64,000 bases of DNA, from the NCBI GenBank assembly GCA_965261915.1, contig CBDHDW010000013.1, positions 3,162,001 to 3,226,000 of the forward strand, given 5' to 3'. The DNA comes from JAIBDK01 sp965261915 (GTDB taxonomy: Bacteria; Pseudomonadota; Gammaproteobacteria; Arenicellales; Poriferihabitantaceae). The translations under genes were made by a program, and so were the position numbers. The notes under the pieces were generated by a model. The model was not told where the DNA came from and did no database searches. It saw only the letters and a program-made list of their open reading frames with translations. This document shows, piece after piece, positions 1 through 8,537 of this stretch. Position 1 is the stretch's first letter, and every line of letters starts with the position of its first letter.

Positions 1-207
1 TGAACGAATTCGACCCGGTTCAGGCATTTAAGGAGTTAACTCCCGATCAATGCTTTCGATGATGCCAGAAATGGCCCGGCGATTCAGGATCTCTGGATGT
101 TGCTGTCCGGTGATCGGGATTACATGACCTTCATGCTGGAAAAACGGCTTTCCGGATATTGCGAATTCTACGAATTCAATCCGCTGGAGTGGAAGGTGCA
201 GCACTGA
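1..207 (+). pseudogene. srkA: SrkA (YihE) stress-response kinase relic, internally deleted
   Basis: The first bases read in frame as an N-terminus like that of SrkA/YihE kinases (FDPVQAFKELTPDQ, bases 3-50). Its ATG would begin one base before the window. Around base 50 the frame changes and the sequence jumps to the family's C-terminal block, DDARNGPAIQDLWMLLSGD (bases 58-114), which continues to a TGA at 205-207. The central kinase domain of roughly 200 residues is missing, and the usual C-terminal helix after FYEFNPLE is replaced by four residues and a stop. The two pieces lie in different frames, so no functional kinase can be made. Identification is by eye from the two conserved blocks. 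Confidence 0.68.
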
Positions 208-269
208 CTTTATCTGCCAACCAGTGGTAGTATTGCGTGTCCTTCATAACAACATCAGAGGAATAGTGT

Positions 270-983
270 ATGCGTTTACTGGTTTTTCAGCATATCGAAT
301 GTGAACACCCGGGAATACTGCGTCAGTTTTTGGCTGCAGACAATGTGCAATGGGATGCAGTGGAACTGGATCACGGTGAAACTATTCCGGATTTGAACAA
401 TTACGATGCACTTTGGGTCATGGGTGGGCCGATGGATGTGTGGGATGTTGAGGAAAATCCCTGGCTAGTTGCGGAAAAGCAGGCAATTCGCAGGTGGGTT
501 GGGGAAATGAAAAAACCCTATCTTGGCTTGTGTTTGGGCCATCAATTGCTGGCAGACGCAATGGGGGGAACTTGCGGCCCGCAAAATCCTCCGGAGATTG
601 GCGTGCTCGAAGTTCAACTGACAGATCAAGGCAGAGAGGACCCGATATTTACCGATATGCCAGATACGCAGAAGTGCCTGCAATGGCATTCCGTGTGTGT
701 GGCACAAGCGCCGGAAAATACAACCGTATTGGCATCTTCGGATATTTGCCGTATTCAGGCAATGCGTGTGGGCGAGTGTGCGTGGTCGATGCAATATCAT
801 GTAGAGCTGGAACCGGATACCGTAGAAAACTGGGGGGAGATTCCTGCTTACGCTGCTGCGCTGCAGTCAGCGATGGGGAGTGATGGATTGTCAACAATGA
901 AATCCCATAGCGATGCGAATATGGCGGATTTTATGGGCAACGCACGGCAGCTGTATCAGAATTTTATGGCGCAGTGCCGTTAG
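270..983 (+). CDS. Class I glutamine amidotransferase (GMP synthase-like)
   Basis: This 237-residue protein is a stand-alone class I glutamine amidotransferase domain, which hydrolyses glutamine and passes ammonia to an acceptor. The nucleophile elbow GLCLGHQ places the catalytic Cys at residue 88. The His and Glu of the triad are in QYHVE (H177, E179), and the oxyanion-region motif MGGPMDV is near residue 51. The ATG at 270 follows a GAGGA ribosome site in a suitable place. No synthetase domain is attached and none lies next door, so the acceptor substrate is unknown. Proteins of this type are often annotated as GMP synthase-like or as gamma-glutamyl hydrolases. It stands alone between the srkA relic and the first adhesin. 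Confidence 0.88.
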   Translation: MRLLVFQHIECEHPGILRQFLAADNVQWDAVELDHGETIPDLNNYDALWVMGGPMDVWDVEENPWLVAEKQAIRRWVGEMKKPYLGLCLGHQLLADAMGGTCGPQNPPEIGVLEVQLTDQGREDPIFTDMPDTQKCLQWHSVCVAQAPENTTVLASSDICRIQAMRVGECAWSMQYHVELEPDTVENWGEIPAYAAALQSAMGSDGLSTMKSHSDANMADFMGNARQLYQNFMAQCR

Positions 984-1058
984 TCTAATTCTTTCTGTTC
1001 CCGCTTTGAACCACCGGAATCTGCTTACCAACGACCTCTCAATCTGCTAACAAATTGC

Positions 1059-1086
1059 TGGACAAAGTTATTGATGTAAGTATACT
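1059..1086 (+). promoter_or_regulatory. Putative sigma-70 promoter of the small adhesin gene
   Basis: A TGGACA box (1059-1064) is followed after 16 bases by TATACT (1081-1086), which suits a sigma-70 promoter. The start codon lies about 40 bases downstream with a good AGGAG site just before it. This is a motif match by eye, not a mapped start. Confidence 0.45.
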
Positions 1087-1128
1087 TCCTGTAGTTAGAA
1101 ATAGATCGATATCAATTAGGAGTACCAA

Positions 1129-4100
1129 ATGAAATTCTTACAAATGCTGGCAACACGGGTTAATTCTATGCTGCCCCCCCCCCACACACAGCGCGTCCTG
1201 ACATCTGGTAATGTCGCCGGTGTTGCGTCTGTAGTAAACACAGCAATACCGAAAACCAAAACACGAAAAAGCATAAACCAACCAGAAAAGCCCAGGCGTT
1301 CTGGTATTTTAACGGCCTCTTGGCCGCGCCTCCTTGCCGCCACCTGCACCGCCCTGCTGTTTTCTCTGATATTCACGCAGAGTGTTACCGCACAAACCAT
1401 AAGTAATAAGACGGTTGCCGTTGGCAGTAGCATCGAGATCGATCTCGACGAGGTTTTCTCTCCTGCTGCTGGCAGTACGCTGATCTACACGGCAACAACA
1501 AGCGCAGTGGGGATAGTCACTGCAGACGTTGCTGGCAGTACGCTGACGGTTACAGGGGTTGCAGCAGGTCCAGGTGGAGGTAGCGTCCAGATAGCAGTGA
1601 CACCATTTGGCGGTCAGGTGGTAACCTTCCAGGTCACCGTCACTGCCTTAGCAGATGCACCAGTCATTACAGCTATTAACACGGTTCTGAATAACGCAAA
1701 CGAACACGGTAGAATATGTATAACATTTGATGGAGATGTAACATTCGATCGTTCTCCCAATGCTTCTTTCTTAAACGCAAAAGCAAGGCTAACTGACTTT
1801 GTTTTATCAAGTAAGAAACCAGAACTAATGCCAGCACTAAAGGTAATAGAGTTTGGCGGTCATTGTTTCGTTGATTCTGTGACACGCGAAAACGCGATAC
1901 ACCTCACACTGAGTCGCCAGATTGCCTTCGGTGAAACCGTCACCCTGTCATACACCAAATCAGGAACTGAACATAATACCAAGGGCATCAGGAGAGACGT
2001 TATCGGCGGCAGTGAACCGCTGGCGGATTTTTCTGACAAGCCTATAACCAATAACGCAATCGCACCAATAAAAGGACCAGAACTACGAGCAGCTGGAACA
2101 TTTTCAGCAAATCAGATATTCCTATCTTTTGGCCTTGAAGTCGTAACTGCCAGTCCCGACCTAAGGGCTGCTGACTTTACGGTGTCCGGCGCGGCATCAA
2201 GTCCAACGGTAACGGGTATTAGTGGTTCGTCGAGTCCTTCGGCGCTGCTTTTGACCTTATCGGCTAACATTGTCGGCGGTGAGACCATCACCCTGTCATA
2301 CACAAAAACAATGGGTTCCATTTCGAATGCTAGCGCAGAAGAGCTTGTAAACTTTACTGATTACTCGGTAACGAATACTCGTCCTGCTCCTGCTCCGGCT
2401 CCCGTAACCGCCCCGAGCATCAGTATCAGCCCCAATACAGTAACGGCAACAGCGGGTACGGCTATCGCGGATATAACCATCACTTCAACAGGCGGTGCGG
2501 TTGCCAGCTATAGCATCAACCCAGCCATTGGCAATGGACTGTCGTTTGACACAACCACTGGCACCATTTCAGGCACGCCAACGGCGGCTGCAACTGAAGC
2601 CGCCTACACCATCACCGCCACTAATACGGCTGGTACAGCGATCGCTACAGTAGCCATCACCGTTAATGCGGCACCAATAGCCGCCCCGATGATCAGCATC
2701 ACCCTCGCCACAGTAACGGTAACAGCGGGCAGCACGGCTATCACGCCGATAACCATCGCTTCAACAGGCGGTACGGTTGCCAGCTACAGCATCATGCCGG
2801 ATATTGGCAATGGACTGATGTTTGACGCTAACACCGGCACTATTTCAGGTACGCCAACGGCGGCTGCACCTGAAATCATTTACACCATCACCGCCACTAA
2901 TACGGCTGGTACAGCGATCGCTACAGTAGCCATCACCGTCGAGGCGGCAGCGGACACCACCGCCCCCATCATCACTCTAACCGGTGATAACCCACAAACT
3001 ATTGAGCTGGGTGAAGGTTACACCGAGCTTGGAGCAACAACTGATGACGGCTCTGAGGTATCCATTGATTCATCTGCATTTGTTGATGCCGTAGGCACCT
3101 ACAGCATTACCTACACGGCAACCGATGGCACAAACCAGGCCACAGCAACCCGAACCGTCAATGTAGTGGACACCACCGCACCAACCATCACCCTAACCGG
3201 AGATAACCCACAGACTATTGAACAAGGTGAAGGTTATACCGAGCTTGGCGCATCAGCTGATGATGGCTCTACTGTATCCATTGATTCATCTACATTCGTT
3301 GATGCCGTAGGAACATACACCATTACCTACACGGCAACCGATGGCACAAACCAGGCCACCCCAGTAACCCGAACCGTCAATGTAGTGGATACCACGCCCC
3401 CTACGGTAGTCATCACATCCAGTTCGGGTGCGAGTGGCAGCACAGTAGATGCCGAGACACTAAGCTATACCGCGACTTTTAGTGAGGCAGTTCCTGGTTT
3501 TGAACTATCTGATATTACGGTAACCGGCACGGCAAACGGAGGCAGTCCGGTTGCGTCTAACTTGCAAGGTACTGGCACGACTTACACCTTTGATGTCGTA
3601 AGAGGCATCTCTGATGGTACCGTCATCGTCTCTATTGCCGCTGGTGTTGCCGAAGATATTTCTGGCAATGGCAACATCGCTTCTAACCAATACATATTGA
3701 CTATTTACACCGGGCTGACCCCGGACTCTGCCAGGAAACTGAACGAGAATATTTTGCCACGGCTTACCCACGTTATGCTGGGCGGCACGGTATCGGCGGT
3801 GAATGGTCGTATGGAGGCTGCTTTCTCGGGCACGTCGGAAGTGGCGAGTTACCAGATCGATGGTCAAGCGATGCAGCAGAAATTACCCAACTATCTCAAG
3901 TCGCTGGAAGACGGCACAATGGACTGGAAAGAAATGTTGTCTCGTTCCGCGTTTGTGATGCCGTTGAATGCGGCGGGCGGTGCGGGTTCTACTGCTGGTG
4001 CGACAGTATGGGGCGGTGGTGATTACAATAGAATGAGTGGCAAGTTCAGCGATGGCGACTGGGAAGGCGATGTGCTCAGTGCTCAACTCGGTATCGACCA

Positions 4101-5085
4101 GCGGTTGGGTAAGGATATGCTGGCCGGGGGTTTGGTGTCGTGGAGCAAGGGCGATGTCGATTACAATCTGACGACTCAGAACGGGAAAGAGACCAGCGGG
4201 GATTACACGCATCAGATCACCAGCGTTCACCCGTACTTTGCACGCTCGAACGATGAGGTTGATTTGTGGGGCAGTGTTGGCTATGGGCAGGGTAAACTGG
4301 CCATTAAACAGCAATCCCCAACCGAAGATAGCGAGCGCAGCAGTGACACGCGCCTGTTGAGTTTATCGGCGGGGGGTTCTGGACGGTTGACGCAATATGG
4401 TCAATCGGGCTTGAAGCTCAAGAGCGACATCATACTGGCACAGGTTGACATTGCCGAGTCTGCGGACAAGAAAATCCCCGCGGATAAACTCAACAGCCAA
4501 CGACTACGCTTGTTGCTGGAGATGGGTAAAGAACGCCCATTGTCATCGGGCGGACACTTCAAGCCGTTGCTGGAAGTGGGCTTGCGCTATGACGGTGGTG
4601 TTGGCGAATCCTCTGGCATTGGCGCGGTATTGAATTTGGGCGGACACTATGCCAACACCACAGGCTTGACGGTTGAAGGCAAGTTGCACACGTTGCTCGG
4701 TCAGGACGACTATCAGGAATGGGGTATTCAAGGCACGATTCGCCAACAAGCCAATGCCAATGGACAAGGCTTGTCGTTTAGCCTGAATCCGAGCTATGGC
4801 ACGGTTGGCATCAGCACGAATCAGGTATGGCAACAAGAGCTGGCCGATGACAATAACGGCACAAGCACGAACAGCGCACGCTTGAATGTGAATATGGGTT
4901 ACGGACTGTTTACGGCTGGCGGATTATTGACCCCCTACAGCGAAGTCAGCATGAGCGACAGCAACCACTATCGTTTGGGCTTGCGCTGGAAACCGAGTTC
5001 GCCACTTAGCCTGCACCTGTACGGCGAACGTGAAACCAGCAATAATAGCGACCGCATCCTGCTGGAAGGCCGTATCCGGTTTTAG
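1129..5085 (+). CDS. Autotransporter-type modular surface adhesin (1318 aa)
   Basis: This is probably a surface adhesin displayed by a C-terminal outer-membrane barrel. The ATG at 1129 has AGGAG eight bases upstream. Residues 1-60 form a basic pre-sequence encoded across a C10 tract. A hydrophobic signal segment follows at about residues 65-87 (LLAATCTALLFSLIF, then TAQ). The passenger has a cadherin/Ig-like N-module, two SwmB/Bap-type modules (about 180-425), two He_PIG-type Ig modules (GTISGTPTAAA), two DUF5011-like modules (NPQTIELGEGYTELGA) and one more Ig-like module. The last 450 residues begin with a helical linker (NENILPRLTHVMLGG) and run through amphipathic strands to a terminal Phe (LLEGRIRF), as in type V secretion barrels. 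The last 560 residues are nearly identical to those of the giant protein at 28274-49903. Ligand and function are unknown; domain names were assigned by eye. Confidence 0.85.
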   Translation: MKFLQMLATRVNSMLPPPHTQRVLTSGNVAGVASVVNTAIPKTKTRKSINQPEKPRRSGILTASWPRLLAATCTALLFSLIFTQSVTAQTISNKTVAVGSSIEIDLDEVFSPAAGSTLIYTATTSAVGIVTADVAGSTLTVTGVAAGPGGGSVQIAVTPFGGQVVTFQVTVTALADAPVITAINTVLNNANEHGRICITFDGDVTFDRSPNASFLNAKARLTDFVLSSKKPELMPALKVIEFGGHCFVDSVTRENAIHLTLSRQIAFGETVTLSYTKSGTEHNTKGIRRDVIGGSEPLADFSDKPITNNAIAPIKGPELRAAGTFSANQIFLSFGLEVVTASPDLRAADFTVSGAASSPTVTGISGSSSPSALLLTLSANIVGGETITLSYTKTMGSISNASAEELVNFTDYSVTNTRPAPAPAPVTAPSISISPNTVTATAGTAIADITITSTGGAVASYSINPAIGNGLSFDTTTGTISGTPTAAATEAAYTITATNTAGTAIATVAITVNAAPIAAPMISITLATVTVTAGSTAITPITIASTGGTVASYSIMPDIGNGLMFDANTGTISGTPTAAAPEIIYTITATNTAGTAIATVAITVEAAADTTAPIITLTGDNPQTIELGEGYTELGATTDDGSEVSIDSSAFVDAVGTYSITYTATDGTNQATATRTVNVVDTTAPTITLTGDNPQTIEQGEGYTELGASADDGSTVSIDSSTFVDAVGTYTITYTATDGTNQATPVTRTVNVVDTTPPTVVITSSSGASGSTVDAETLSYTATFSEAVPGFELSDITVTGTANGGSPVASNLQGTGTTYTFDVVRGISDGTVIVSIAAGVAEDISGNGNIASNQYILTIYTGLTPDSARKLNENILPRLTHVMLGGTVSAVNGRMEAAFSGTSEVASYQIDGQAMQQKLPNYLKSLEDGTMDWKEMLSRSAFVMPLNAAGGAGSTAGATVWGGGDYNRMSGKFSDGDWEGDVLSAQLGIDQRLGKDMLAGGLVSWSKGDVDYNLTTQNGKETSGDYTHQITSVHPYFARSNDEVDLWGSVGYGQGKLAIKQQSPTEDSERSSDTRLLSLSAGGSGRLTQYGQSGLKLKSDIILAQVDIAESADKKIPADKLNSQRLRLLLEMGKERPLSSGGHFKPLLEVGLRYDGGVGESSGIGAVLNLGGHYANTTGLTVEGKLHTLLGQDDYQEWGIQGTIRQQANANGQGLSFSLNPSYGTVGISTNQVWQQELADDNNGTSTNSARLNVNMGYGLFTAGGLLTPYSEVSMSDSNHYRLGLRWKPSSPLSLHLYGERETSNNSDRILLEGRIRF
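1174..1190. repeat. Poly-C(10) plus AC dinucleotide tract inside the adhesin start region
   Basis: Ten C residues (1174-1183) are followed by a short AC run, 45 bases inside the reading frame and upstream of the signal peptide. Ten is 1 modulo 3 and keeps the gene open. The two other frames just after the tract stop at TGA 1199-1201 and TAA 1209-1211. No in-frame start codon (ATG, GTG or TTG) was seen between the tract and the signal peptide. Slippage here would therefore switch the protein off. Confidence 0.75.
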
Positions 5086-5268
5086 GGCTTTTTACTCAAT
5101 TCCCCCCTGACAAGGGGGGGGTTAGGAAAGGCGAATATTGAGTTTTGCACGGTCTCTTTCGAGACGGCAAGAATGCCTTGCTAGGCATACGTTAAATGCG
5201 GAAAACCTTGCGGGTTTGTGTGTTTGACTGGATTCCTGCTTCCGCAGGAACGACGAATGTTGAGTTTT
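3384..5268 (+). repeat. Copy A of 1.9-kb block shared by the two adhesin genes
   Basis: From the last Ig-like module through the barrel, the stop codon and about 180 bases of downstream DNA, this segment matches 48209-50120 almost base for base. Differences seen include a three-residue indel (QYGQS against QS) and a few single substitutions such as SLEDG against SLKDG. The match ends in both copies just after the motif GTTGAGTTTT. Such a pair in direct orientation could support gene conversion, or deletion of the 45 kb between the copies. Confidence 0.9.
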
Positions 5269-5413
5269 CGCATTGCATATTCCAAGACTACAAAAATCCC
5301 TCGTTAGGCATACGTTGGTTATTGGTGCTGGGTCAAGCACAGTTCTGCGGGAATTTTTATTTCGTCAGTATAATGTTTAGTGCCTTGTTTATTATCGAGA
5401 AAATCGTATGCCT
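5086..5413. repeat. Intergenic repeat region behind the small adhesin
   Basis: No gene is visible. The region holds a C6/G6 inverted repeat (about 5103-5120) with no following T run, so it is not called as a terminator. It also holds a GTTTTGCACGGTCTCTTTCG motif and a perfect palindrome, TTCCTGC-TTCC-GCAGGAA, at 5233-5250. The same elements recur behind the giant adhesin and within its first 200 codons. The last 140 bases look like unique DNA up to the truncated CoA-transferase relic. Confidence 0.7.
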
Positions 5414-5790
5414 TTAGGTGTTGAACCTGTGGTTCATTTCCGTATAGGTTGAGCGTAACGCTTCGCTGCCGAACCCGGCTCTTTGCAGTGCCCCGGGCAC
5501 CAGGTTTTGGACGAAAACATCGGCTTTTTCGAGGATGCGGTGTCGTAGTTCCGCGTCTTCGGGTTTTTTAAAATCCAGGACGAGGGACTCTTTCCCTAAA
5601 TTAGCCCAGACAAAACAGGAACTGTCACCACCTGCTACACTATCGTAGCCACGCGCAAAATCGCCACTTTCCCGTTCGATTTTAATAACCCTTGCACCCC
5701 GCTTCACGTAGACCTGCAGTGCAAACCGGCGCAGCCACTGCCTGTTCGACGGAAACAGCAAGGATGCCCGCAAGCGGCCGCCTATTTAAT
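5414..5790 (-). pseudogene. CaiB/BaiF family III CoA-transferase, frameshifted N-terminal remnant
   Basis: The minus strand encodes an N-terminal segment typical of class III CoA transferases: GILAVSVEQAVAAP (about 5778-5737), then ARVIKIERESGDFARGYD and further on KESLVLDFKKPED and KADVFVQNLVPGA. The two halves lie in different frames. The break falls in a G-run near 5693-5700, consistent with one inserted base. The sequence stops matching after about 120 of the usual 380-400 residues, next to the adhesin repeat region, so the gene has lost its C-terminal two thirds as well. It sits just downstream of an SDR and a ThDP enzyme and may once have been in the same operon. Confidence 0.8.
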
Positions 5791-5801
5791 CGACCGCAAG
5801 A

Positions 5802-6593
5802 TTATTCCTTAACTGGAACGACGTAATTGAGCCCTTGTCGTCCGCCATCGATGTAGATGGTTTCTCCAGTAATATAGCTCGAATAGTCGCTGGCAAGAAA
5901 AACCGCGAGCTTGGCAACTTCGTCCGGGTCACCGGCACGCTGCATGGGTGTGCGTGACATGACTTGCCGCATTTTTTGCGGATCATCCGCTATTTTGAGA
6001 AACATTTCGGTGGCAATTGACCCTGGCCCAATGCCATTCACGCGAACATTTTCCGAGGCCATGCGAATTCCGAGGCATTTGGTCCACTGATTTACGCCGC
6101 CTTTTGCGATGACATAGGGTGCAATCGCAGGTATGGCTAGCAGACCATTTAGCGAGGACATGTTGATAATGGTGCCTTTGCTGCCTTCTTCGTCGACTGC
6201 CTGTTTTATCATGCGTTGGGCTGCAACCTGTCCAGTGAGAAAAACCCCTTTCAGGTTAATTGATATTACACGATCAAAATCAGATTCTTCGAGCTCCAGA
6301 ATATCGGCAGTGTGGACAATTCCGGCATTGGCGATGGCAGTGTCAATTCGCCCATAATGTTGTTCAGCCAGATCGAACATCGCCTCTACTTCGGATTTAT
6401 TGCTGACATCACAATGGGTGTAAATCGCGTCTCCACCATTGTCGCGGAGTGATTGTGCCGCAGCTTCGCCCTGTTCGTCGGCGACATCGGACAGTACAAC
6501 TTTGGCACCTTCTTTTACAAACCGTTCGGCACAGGCATAACCAATACCGCCTGATGCTCCGGTTATTACGGCAACTTTCTCTTTAATTATCAT
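5802..6593 (-). CDS. Short-chain dehydrogenase/reductase (classical SDR)
   Basis: This 263-residue protein is a classical SDR oxidoreductase using NAD(P). The cofactor motif TGASGGIG lies at residues 11-18 and NAG at 89-91. The catalytic set is Ser146/147 (NMSSLNG), Tyr160 and Lys164 (YVIAK). An acidic residue after the second strand (SDVAD) suggests a preference for NAD. Length is normal for the family. It is 13 bases downstream of the ThDP-enzyme gene, so the two are probably co-transcribed, with a CoA-transferase relic behind them. The substrate cannot be read from the sequence; a 3-hydroxyacyl or 2,3-diol type alcohol is possible. Confidence 0.88.
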   Translation of the reverse strand: MIIKEKVAVITGASGGIGYACAERFVKEGAKVVLSDVADEQGEAAAQSLRDNGGDAIYTHCDVSNKSEVEAMFDLAEQHYGRIDTAIANAGIVHTADILELEESDFDRVISINLKGVFLTGQVAAQRMIKQAVDEEGSKGTIINMSSLNGLLAIPAIAPYVIAKGGVNQWTKCLGIRMASENVRVNGIGPGSIATEMFLKIADDPQKMRQVMSRTPMQRAGDPDEVAKLAVFLASDYSSYITGETIYIDGGRQGLNYVVPVKE

Positions 6594-6606
6594 GTTGGAT
6601 CTCTCT

Positions 6607-8238
6607 TTAGTAGTCAGTCTGGATTTCGATTAGTGCGGGGCAATTCGCAGTAATCGCCTGTTCAAACGCAAGTTCAAATTGTGCTGTTTCGGTTACCAGC
6701 GTTGCAAATGCGCCGTAGGATTTTGCTAACGCAACAAAATCCGGATTTTGCAGCTGGGTCGCTGAAGGGCGGTTTGGATAATGCCTTTCCTGGTGCATCC
6801 GAATAGTACCGTAACAGGCGTTATTAACCACGAGGAAGATCACATTTACGCCAAACTGTGCTGCAGTAGCGAGTTCCTGGCCATTCATCATGAAACAGCC
6901 GTCACCGGAAAAGGAAACAACAATCGATTCGGGTTGGGCAAGTTTTGCAGCAATCGCCGAAGGCACACCGTATCCCATTGAGCCGTTGGTCGATCCCATT
7001 TGTGTTCTGGGTTGGCGGTACTGGTAGTGGCGTTGGCCCCAAATAGAAAAGTTTCCCGCCCCTACCGTAATGATTGAATCAGGTGCAAGCCGGTTTCTCA
7101 GATAGGCGGCGACCAGATCCATACGCATTTTCGATTCTTCGAATCTGGGTGCATTTAAGAACGCCAGGTAACTGGCGTTGCTATTCTGGATAAAAGCGTT
7201 TCGATTCATTTTTGTTTTTGGGAGTTCACCGGCGGCGGCGAAAAAGAGTTCCGGCGCGCTTACGATCCCAAGATCAGCACGAAATACGCGATTGATCTGA
7301 TCTCCACTAATGTGAACATGGACCAATTTCTGTATTGAATTACAGTTTTCCCGATTTGGCGGCACCAGCGTGGTATATCCAGTAGTAGTCAAATCACCGA
7401 TTCTTGGACCAACTGCAAGCAGTAGATCTGCGTTTTGTAGGGTTTCGATCAGTTTGGGGTTTGGCGCCAATCCGAGTTCGCCAATATAGTTGGGGTGAGT
7501 ATTGTCAAAACTATCGGCGCGGCGAAACGTCGTTACAACAGCAAGATTTTGATTTTCGACAAATTGAGTCAATAGGGCTGAGGTGTGCGGCGTCCAGCCT
7601 CCGCCACCGACGATGACTATGGGGTTGCTGGACTGTTCCAGTAATTTAAGCAACTGGGCCATGGATTCTGAATCTGGTGCGGGCGCGTACATGGAGAATG
7701 GCTCTACGTCATCAACATCCGCTTCATCGATCAGCATGTCTTCAGGTAGCTCGACAACAACCGGCCCGGGTCGATCGCTCAACGAGCAGCTCCAGGCTTG
7801 CGCGAGTAATTCCGGGATTCGCTCTGCGCTATCGATGCGGAGTACCTTTTTTGCCACAGAACTAAATACCGATTTGTAATTGAGTTCCTGAAAAGCTTCT
7901 CTCCCGGTATCCGCTCTGGAGACCTGACCGATGAAAAGCAGCATTGGAGTCGAATCCTGAAAAGCGGTGTGTATGCCGATCATTGCATTTGATGCACCAG
8001 GGCCTCGTGAAACAAAACAAATTCCGGGTGTGCCGGTAATCTTTCCGTGTGCCTCTGCCATGTAGCTTGCACCGCCTTCCTGTCTGCAAGTGATGACTTG
8101 CAGGTCATCACCTCGATCATGCAACGCATCAAGCGCGGCAAGATAACTTTCGCCGGGCACACAAAACAATCGACTTGCGCCGTGTTTGATCAGTCCATCA
8201 ATGAGTATTTCACCGCCACTACGCCTGGAGTTAGTCAT
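6607..8238 (-). CDS. Thiamine diphosphate-dependent enzyme, acetolactate synthase-like
   Basis: This 543-residue protein has the three-domain layout of the ThDP-dependent decarboxylase/carboligase family (acetolactate synthase large subunit, benzaldehyde lyase, oxalyl-CoA decarboxylase). The cofactor-activating Glu is in CRQEGG (E54). The ThDP/Mg motif starts with GDG at 445-447 and ends with NN at 472-473. The N-terminal motif FCVPGES and the block RGPGASNA are typical. It is shorter than housekeeping IlvB/IlvI, and no small regulatory subunit gene is adjacent. It therefore looks like a catabolic carboligase or decarboxylase rather than branched-chain biosynthesis. It shares a transcription unit with the SDR 13 bases downstream. 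Exact substrate unknown. Confidence 0.85.
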   Translation of the reverse strand: MTNSRRSGGEILIDGLIKHGASRLFCVPGESYLAALDALHDRGDDLQVITCRQEGGASYMAEAHGKITGTPGICFVSRGPGASNAMIGIHTAFQDSTPMLLFIGQVSRADTGREAFQELNYKSVFSSVAKKVLRIDSAERIPELLAQAWSCSLSDRPGPVVVELPEDMLIDEADVDDVEPFSMYAPAPDSESMAQLLKLLEQSSNPIVIVGGGGWTPHTSALLTQFVENQNLAVVTTFRRADSFDNTHPNYIGELGLAPNPKLIETLQNADLLLAVGPRIGDLTTTGYTTLVPPNRENCNSIQKLVHVHISGDQINRVFRADLGIVSAPELFFAAAGELPKTKMNRNAFIQNSNASYLAFLNAPRFEESKMRMDLVAAYLRNRLAPDSIITVGAGNFSIWGQRHYQYRQPRTQMGSTNGSMGYGVPSAIAAKLAQPESIVVSFSGDGCFMMNGQELATAAQFGVNVIFLVVNNACYGTIRMHQERHYPNRPSATQLQNPDFVALAKSYGAFATLVTETAQFELAFEQAITANCPALIEIQTDY

Positions 8239-8537
8239 GATCTGGCCTTAATTCCTGAAAAATTTTGAATGCCGCCGGTTACCGGTAGATAGCCTTGAGT
8301 AGATCATAATGAGAGCGGTAAAAATCAACCTATATCTCGTGTCCCGGGGCCAATCTCTGTAGATTTTCAATGTATTGAGGTTTCCGCTATCTCGACACTT
8401 TGTGCAAACCGCCCTTGCCGTAATAATTCGGTAAAGAGTGTCGAATGGATCGTCATGCGCTATCATCACTCACATCACTCAGGCAGGAGAACGAAACCGG
8501 TTGGTCGATACGGAGGCTATTCCCGCCCAGGGTCTTT
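8239..8537. other. Intergenic stretch, no gene seen
   Basis: About 300 bases between two minus-strand transcription units. It should contain the promoter of the ThDP-SDR unit near 8240-8330, but I could not assign boxes with confidence. No RNA gene, clear terminator or repeat was recognised. Confidence 0.5.

Noticed and set aside
3505..3867. Minus-strand 120-codon frame that recurs at 48332-48694
   Set aside because: Both copies are antisense to the duplicated 3' block of the adhesins, so conservation follows from the duplication alone.
5098..5125. CCCCCC-TGACAA-GGGGGG hairpins behind both adhesin genes as terminators
   Set aside because: Stems lack a following T run on either strand and belong to a repeated intergenic segment, so termination is not supported.
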